From Mucispirillum schaedleri (GTDB lineage Bacteria; Chrysiogenota; Deferribacteres; Deferribacterales; Mucispirillaceae), in assembly GCA_949287985.1 (NCBI GenBank), contig CASEIN010000060.1, forward strand, positions 1 to 45,304: a stretch of DNA of 45,304 bases. Direction: 5' to 3'. A model generated the notes under the pieces. That model saw nothing but the letters and a program-made list of their open reading frames with translations. It was not told where the DNA came from and did not search any database. Every line of letters starts with the position of its first letter. Within the stretch, counting starts at the first letter, position 1. Positions 41,393 through 45,304 of the stretch are shown here, one piece after another. The position numbers and the translations under genes were made by a program.

Positions 41393-43630
41393 TTAATATT
41401 TAAAAACATTTTCATAACTTAATATGGCTTCCATACATTCATCATAGCTGTTATTATTACTGCATTTGTCATCTAACATACTACCAAAATTCGCATAAAT
41501 ATCTTCTAAAGAATCATGAATATATGCTGGATAATGCATTGTGCTATTTTTTTCTATTTTTCTTTCATAAAGAGCTTTAATATAAGCAACAGCAGATAAT
41601 AATGAACGGTCTGAACATATTAGGCTGTTACTATATAAATCACTATCACATGCAATACCAGCTTTTTGTTCAAGTTTCTCATTAGATTCTAATAAATAGT
41701 CCTCTATAAAGTAATTTTCGGTTTTCTTTTCATCTTTATAATCATAAATTGGAAAGCTGTTATAACCTGCTTTACCGTCTACAATATTTACTACAAAAAT
41801 ATTATTATCACCGTGTATATAGCCTATATAAATTCCATTATCTGTTTTATTAACTATTGCTTGCTTATGCCTCCAACCTAATGAATCCATTAATGGCTTT
41901 ACAAGTTTTTTATCTATAATTTTTAAGTTTTTACCAACTACAGGAAATAAATATTCTATATGGTTTACATCACAATATAGAGCAGCCAAAAATACAGGCT
42001 CATCTTCTTTTATAGATATATCATAAAAATATAATTCACTTGTCTCTGAGAAAGGTGTATCAGCTATCTCTCTTAAATAATATATATAGTCAACAATTGC
42101 TTCCTTAGTTTTTTCATCATTTTTTTTATCAAACTTTGAAATATTATAACGAGCTTTCATATCCTGTGGCATTATTTTTTCACCACGCATATCTGTTATT
42201 TTTCCCACATCACCAAGTGGAGACATAGGCTCTTTTGTTATTTTATTTTCATATATTATTCCATTCATTTGAGACTTATTACCATATGAAAATGTTCCCA
42301 TATTTGATACCTGATGAAGCACAAGATTTTTATTTAATGCTTGCGTATCGCCACCTGCTTTGTTAATTAAAGGGTCAATAGTATAATTATTACCATAATC
42401 TGTATTAAAAAATGCAGGGGTGCGGGCTTCTATTTTCACTATTTTATCATCTACCCTTGATGTGTTTAATATATATACAACACCATTATATGGTAATATG
42501 TGTAAATTACCAGTATAAACATTATCTGTGCAGTGTAATGGTTTGTAGTCTAATGTATCACTTTTACTAGAAGGTTCATTTATTAATTTATAAAGGCGTG
42601 GATATAAGTTGCTGTATTTACTATCCGGCACTAATTCTAAAATATTTAATATAGAATATTCATTGAATTTATCTATTTGCACCATTTCGTAAACACCGTC
42701 GTTGTAAATATCAAAATATCCTTTTGTAAATGCTATATAATCAAATGATATTTTATATTCTACACCTAATTTTAGTGCATTAACAAATTCTTGCACAGTA
42801 TCGAATTCTTGTCCTATTGTTATTATATGCAATAATAAATCTGTTTCCTTTGGATATAAGGTCGCAAGCTCAAAATATTGTAGGAAATCTAATAAAGAGC
42901 TCAGATTTATTTGTCCATCTTCTTCTAATCTAGTAATTTGTTCTATTATGTATTTATTGTTATAAAAGCCAGACATAGCAAATTCTGATAACGCTAAAAA
43001 AAGTATATTTTCTTTATACAGCTCAACTAACTCCCCGTCAAAATCTGAATCAATAACATTAGATAAGCTTATATCTATAATATGCTGTGCTTTTTTTAAT
43101 GCTCTATTTCTAAAAGCATAATAACTTGTATTTGCTACTTCTTCTATATATTTATCTCTGCCTAGTTCTTCATATATTTTACCTTTTATCAAAACATCAG
43201 AACAGGAAAGAGGTGGAGTTTTAGTTTTATCATAACTATAGCCCATTTTACTAATATCATATAATGGTTTTGACCTATTCTGCCTAAAAATATCGATTAA
43301 TGCTTTAATAACTATAATTTTTGCATCATCTGCTGTTACTTTTTCTGCTTTTAAAAATTTATAGTAGTCATTTTCCTGCATTTTTCCTCTTACAACATAA
43401 GGACCATAATTTAAACCACTTAAATATTTATTGTTATCTTCTATTGTTATATAGTCTTCTTCTCTAGGCTCAGCAAATTCAAAAGTAACCTCATTATTAT
43501 CTTTATCAATAAATGTGGCTTTACCGCCTGTAACTCTTTTTATTGATATATTAAATTCTTCTTCATCAGCATAAGCTAAAGTGCTGCATAGCAATGTTAT
43601 AAGTAAAAATGAAACAATATACCTAACCAT
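41393..43630 (-). CDS. Large exported protein of unknown function, family C member 1
   Basis: A 745-residue protein with a signal peptide (MVRYIVSFLLITLLCSTLAYA). The mature part is Asp/Tyr/Lys-rich with a helical N-terminal half and a region shared with the gene at 43630: HILPYNGVVYIL...KIVKIEARTPAFFNTDY here, YILPLNGVVYIL...PLKVEFLNPAYYDTSY there. It has cysteines clustered near the end (CDSDLYSNSLICS, CSNNNSYDEC), perhaps disulfide-bonded. The start overlaps the upstream stop by one base (TAATG), suggesting coupled translation. I do not recognise the family. Confidence 0.7.
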   Translation of the reverse strand: MVRYIVSFLLITLLCSTLAYADEEEFNISIKRVTGGKATFIDKDNNEVTFEFAEPREEDYITIEDNNKYLSGLNYGPYVVRGKMQENDYYKFLKAEKVTADDAKIIVIKALIDIFRQNRSKPLYDISKMGYSYDKTKTPPLSCSDVLIKGKIYEELGRDKYIEEVANTSYYAFRNRALKKAQHIIDISLSNVIDSDFDGELVELYKENILFLALSEFAMSGFYNNKYIIEQITRLEEDGQINLSSLLDFLQYFELATLYPKETDLLLHIITIGQEFDTVQEFVNALKLGVEYKISFDYIAFTKGYFDIYNDGVYEMVQIDKFNEYSILNILELVPDSKYSNLYPRLYKLINEPSSKSDTLDYKPLHCTDNVYTGNLHILPYNGVVYILNTSRVDDKIVKIEARTPAFFNTDYGNNYTIDPLINKAGGDTQALNKNLVLHQVSNMGTFSYGNKSQMNGIIYENKITKEPMSPLGDVGKITDMRGEKIMPQDMKARYNISKFDKKNDEKTKEAIVDYIYYLREIADTPFSETSELYFYDISIKEDEPVFLAALYCDVNHIEYLFPVVGKNLKIIDKKLVKPLMDSLGWRHKQAIVNKTDNGIYIGYIHGDNNIFVVNIVDGKAGYNSFPIYDYKDEKKTENYFIEDYLLESNEKLEQKAGIACDSDLYSNSLICSDRSLLSAVAYIKALYERKIEKNSTMHYPAYIHDSLEDIYANFGSMLDDKCSNNNSYDECMEAILSYENVFKY

Positions 43631-45105
43631 TAGTAATCCCCTCTTTTTATCATGTCATCTACTGTCATAAAGCAGTTTTCTTTATTTCTACATTTGTAAT
43701 TATCATGTTCATATTTTGCCCTAATCAGCCTTCCTCTGTTAGAGCAGAAATCTATTAACCTTTCATCATTCCCATGAAGGCAGTCCATAACATTTCTTAG
43801 TTTGAAAAGTTTTGATTTATCTGGCTGCTGGTCCTTTATATTACCATTCCATACAAATTCGCCGCTGCCTTTTTCATAAGAAATATAATCTCTTTGCAGC
43901 ATGTCATAACCGTAATCGTTTACTATAATAGGTTTCATAGTTTCATCACGGAAATAGCTTGTATCATAATAAGCAGGGTTTAAAAATTCTACTTTTAATG
44001 GTTTATTATCTTTCATCTCTAGTATATAAACAACCCCATTAAGTGGTAAAATATATAATTGATTATTATATAATCTATCTAAATTATTCTGCACATTATA
44101 ACTTGAAACATCTATTGGTTTTTCTGGTTTTACAAGTAACGGAAATGTGCTAAACACCTTTTGCTCATCATGGTAAACTGTAAAAAACGGGTTAATGGCA
44201 TATTGATTTTCATCACGTTTTACAATAGATACAGGCAGGTAAAAATCATCATTTAAGTAATTATATACTCCACCTAATGATACAACTTGGTTTATAAACC
44301 CTTTTTCAATACCATCTTTTAAAAGTTCTATAACACCAGTATTTTCATTATATGCTACATATTTTAATAATTCATTTAATTCTTTATTTGTTTCTTTTGA
44401 AAAAATCTCAACAGTTTGGCCGCCTAATTCTTTCCAAAGGGCAGCATGTTTTTTCACTTCTAATATTTGGTATAGTTCATCTTGAGCAAGGTAAGATATG
44501 GCAATTAAAAGATGAGCATCTGCACGCACTTTATCACTTTCTTCTTTTAACTGGTTTTCTATGGCATATTTTAGCATATTTCTAGCTTTTAAAAGCCCTA
44601 AATTTGCTTTTCTATATAACTCTGCACCTATTTCATATCCTTGATAACATGTTTGAAGCTTATCTTTAAATACATCACTGCCAGCAAAATCATAATAAGG
44701 AAAACAATAGCTTCCAAATTTTGATATTTCTAATAATTTCCCTTTATTTACATACATATTACCAATAAAGCTATATGCACTTGCAACAGAGTTACCATTA
44801 TTTATAAAATCATCTATTGTTTTTTCAAGTTCAGATTTTTCATATTCAGATACATTATCAACATACTTTTTATAAAAATATTTTTCAAAATCTGCCTCTT
44901 TTGAAATATCCAGTAAAAAGGCAGCCTCTTTTGTATAATCATAGGTGGAAAGCCCTGCATTTTTAATATCTAATTTATCAGATAAATTTTCAAACAGCAC
45001 ATAATCTTCTGGTGCATCAATAGATACAGTATTGCTTCCTTCTTTTCCTTTACAGCCTGTAAGGATTACTAATAAAATTAATAAAATAGTATATTTTTTC
45101 ATCAT
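43630..45105 (-). CDS. Lipoprotein of unknown function, family C member 2
   Basis: A 491-residue lipoprotein with signal peptide MMKKYTILLILLVILTGC (lipobox LTGC). ATG 45105 is preferred: GGGGG lies upstream of it, while the ATG at 45120 has no Shine-Dalgarno and precedes the signal peptide. A helical N-terminal half with TPR-like character (GAELYRKANLGLLKARNML, RADAHLLIAISYLAQDELYQIL) is followed by the domain shared with the 41393 gene (YILPLNGVVYILEMKDNKPLKVEFLNPAYYDTSYF). Four cysteines near the C-terminus (CLHGNDERLIDFCSN, CRNKENCFM). Probably a cell-envelope protein; its role is unknown. Confidence 0.72.
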   Translation of the reverse strand: MMKKYTILLILLVILTGCKGKEGSNTVSIDAPEDYVLFENLSDKLDIKNAGLSTYDYTKEAAFLLDISKEADFEKYFYKKYVDNVSEYEKSELEKTIDDFINNGNSVASAYSFIGNMYVNKGKLLEISKFGSYCFPYYDFAGSDVFKDKLQTCYQGYEIGAELYRKANLGLLKARNMLKYAIENQLKEESDKVRADAHLLIAISYLAQDELYQILEVKKHAALWKELGGQTVEIFSKETNKELNELLKYVAYNENTGVIELLKDGIEKGFINQVVSLGGVYNYLNDDFYLPVSIVKRDENQYAINPFFTVYHDEQKVFSTFPLLVKPEKPIDVSSYNVQNNLDRLYNNQLYILPLNGVVYILEMKDNKPLKVEFLNPAYYDTSYFRDETMKPIIVNDYGYDMLQRDYISYEKGSGEFVWNGNIKDQQPDKSKLFKLRNVMDCLHGNDERLIDFCSNRGRLIRAKYEHDNYKCRNKENCFMTVDDMIKRGDY

Positions 45106-45182
45106 ATTTAAAACCCCCATAGGATAATATCATACTTTATCAATAAAAACAAGCAACTAACTCACTGGTGGTACCCCATTTT

Positions 45183-45304
45183 TTATACCCATATCAAATC
45201 GTCCTTATCTTTTGGTAAAAAATCCTCAATCGAAAGTATTTTTTTGATATTCTTCTTCTTTTTAATAGAATAATTAACAACAATATAGTTTAATATTTTT
45301 TTTA
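45183..45304 (-). CDS. C-terminal fragment of an unidentified protein
   Basis: An open frame enters from the right edge and runs 39 codons to TAA (complement of 45183-45185). It reads KKILNYIVVNYSIKKKKN, then ILSIEDFLPKDKDDLIWV. The codon use is AT-rich like the rest, and the spacing to the next gene (about 78 bases) is natural. Too short to name. Confidence 0.45.
   Translation of the reverse strand, partial: KKILNYIVVNYSIKKKKNIKKILSIEDFLPKDKDDLIWV

Noticed and set aside
1-45304. tRNA or rRNA genes
   Set aside because: I saw no tRNA cloverleaf with a CCA/TTCGA core and no rRNA sequence. A covariance scan was not possible.
1-45304. Assignment to Campylobacter
   Set aside because: Flagellin N-termini differ from Campylobacter FlaA and the local gene order differs, even though the glycan-cluster content is similar.

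Overview
The window is strongly AT-rich chromosomal DNA from a flagellated, probably Gram-negative bacterium. Support comes from three flagellin genes, several lipoproteins with lipoboxes, FliA (sigma-28) type promoters, and housekeeping genes (glmU, pcrA/uvrD, smc, rmuC, a ClC channel, methylmalonyl-CoA epimerase). The AT-richness and the flagellar-glycan style genes recall host-associated lineages such as Mucispirillum (Deferribacterota) or Campylobacterota. The flagellin N-termini are unlike those of Campylobacter. The Deferribacterota placement is a guess, not something the sequence proves.

Layout. (1) 1-8.9 kb, flagellin region: the 5' part of one flagellin (minus), a second flagellin of 493 aa (plus) and a third of 806 aa (minus). 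They are separated by long non-coding stretches holding two matched pairs of tandem sigma-28 promoters, strong hairpins and terminators, a candidate structured RNA, a Panacea-domain antitoxin-like gene, and a frameshifted small gene beside a 638-bp insert bordered by 82-bp direct repeats. (2) 8.9-16.3 kb: an accessory acyl/aminoacyl-carrier cluster made of a FabH-like ketoacyl synthase, an acyl carrier protein, an SDR reductase, an AAC(3)-family/DUF4910 fusion, a cysteine-cluster protein, a second carrier protein, an inverted SAM methyltransferase interrupted by a G11 tract, and an adenylation enzyme. Its gene content resembles the C. jejuni flagellin-glycan region around Cj1295-Cj1308, so it probably makes an acyl or amino-acyl decoration for the flagellin glycan. 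(3) 16.3-22.1 kb: core genes glmU, clc, pcrA (apparently using an ATT start) and mce. (4) 22.2-25.7 kb: a second surface-modification group with a small secreted protein, a membrane sulfatase-fold enzyme, a Rossmann-like protein, and a methyltransferase carrying an in-frame G9 tract. (5) 25.7-31.5 kb: a SUFU-domain protein, rmuC and smc. (6) 31.7-45.3 kb: mostly uncharacterised exported proteins in small paralogous families (two lipoproteins, two SH3b proteins, three single-TM/soluble relatives, two larger exported proteins) and an SplB-like radical SAM protein.

How it works together. The most notable system is the flagellin-adjacent carrier-protein pathway, joined to two methyltransferases that can probably switch phase at homopolymeric G tracts (one OFF, one ON in this sequence). 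With multiple flagellins under apparently different promoters, this suggests a machinery for varying the flagellar surface. The promoter pairs, tandem leader hairpins and structured RNA candidate suggest extra RNA-level control of flagellin expression.
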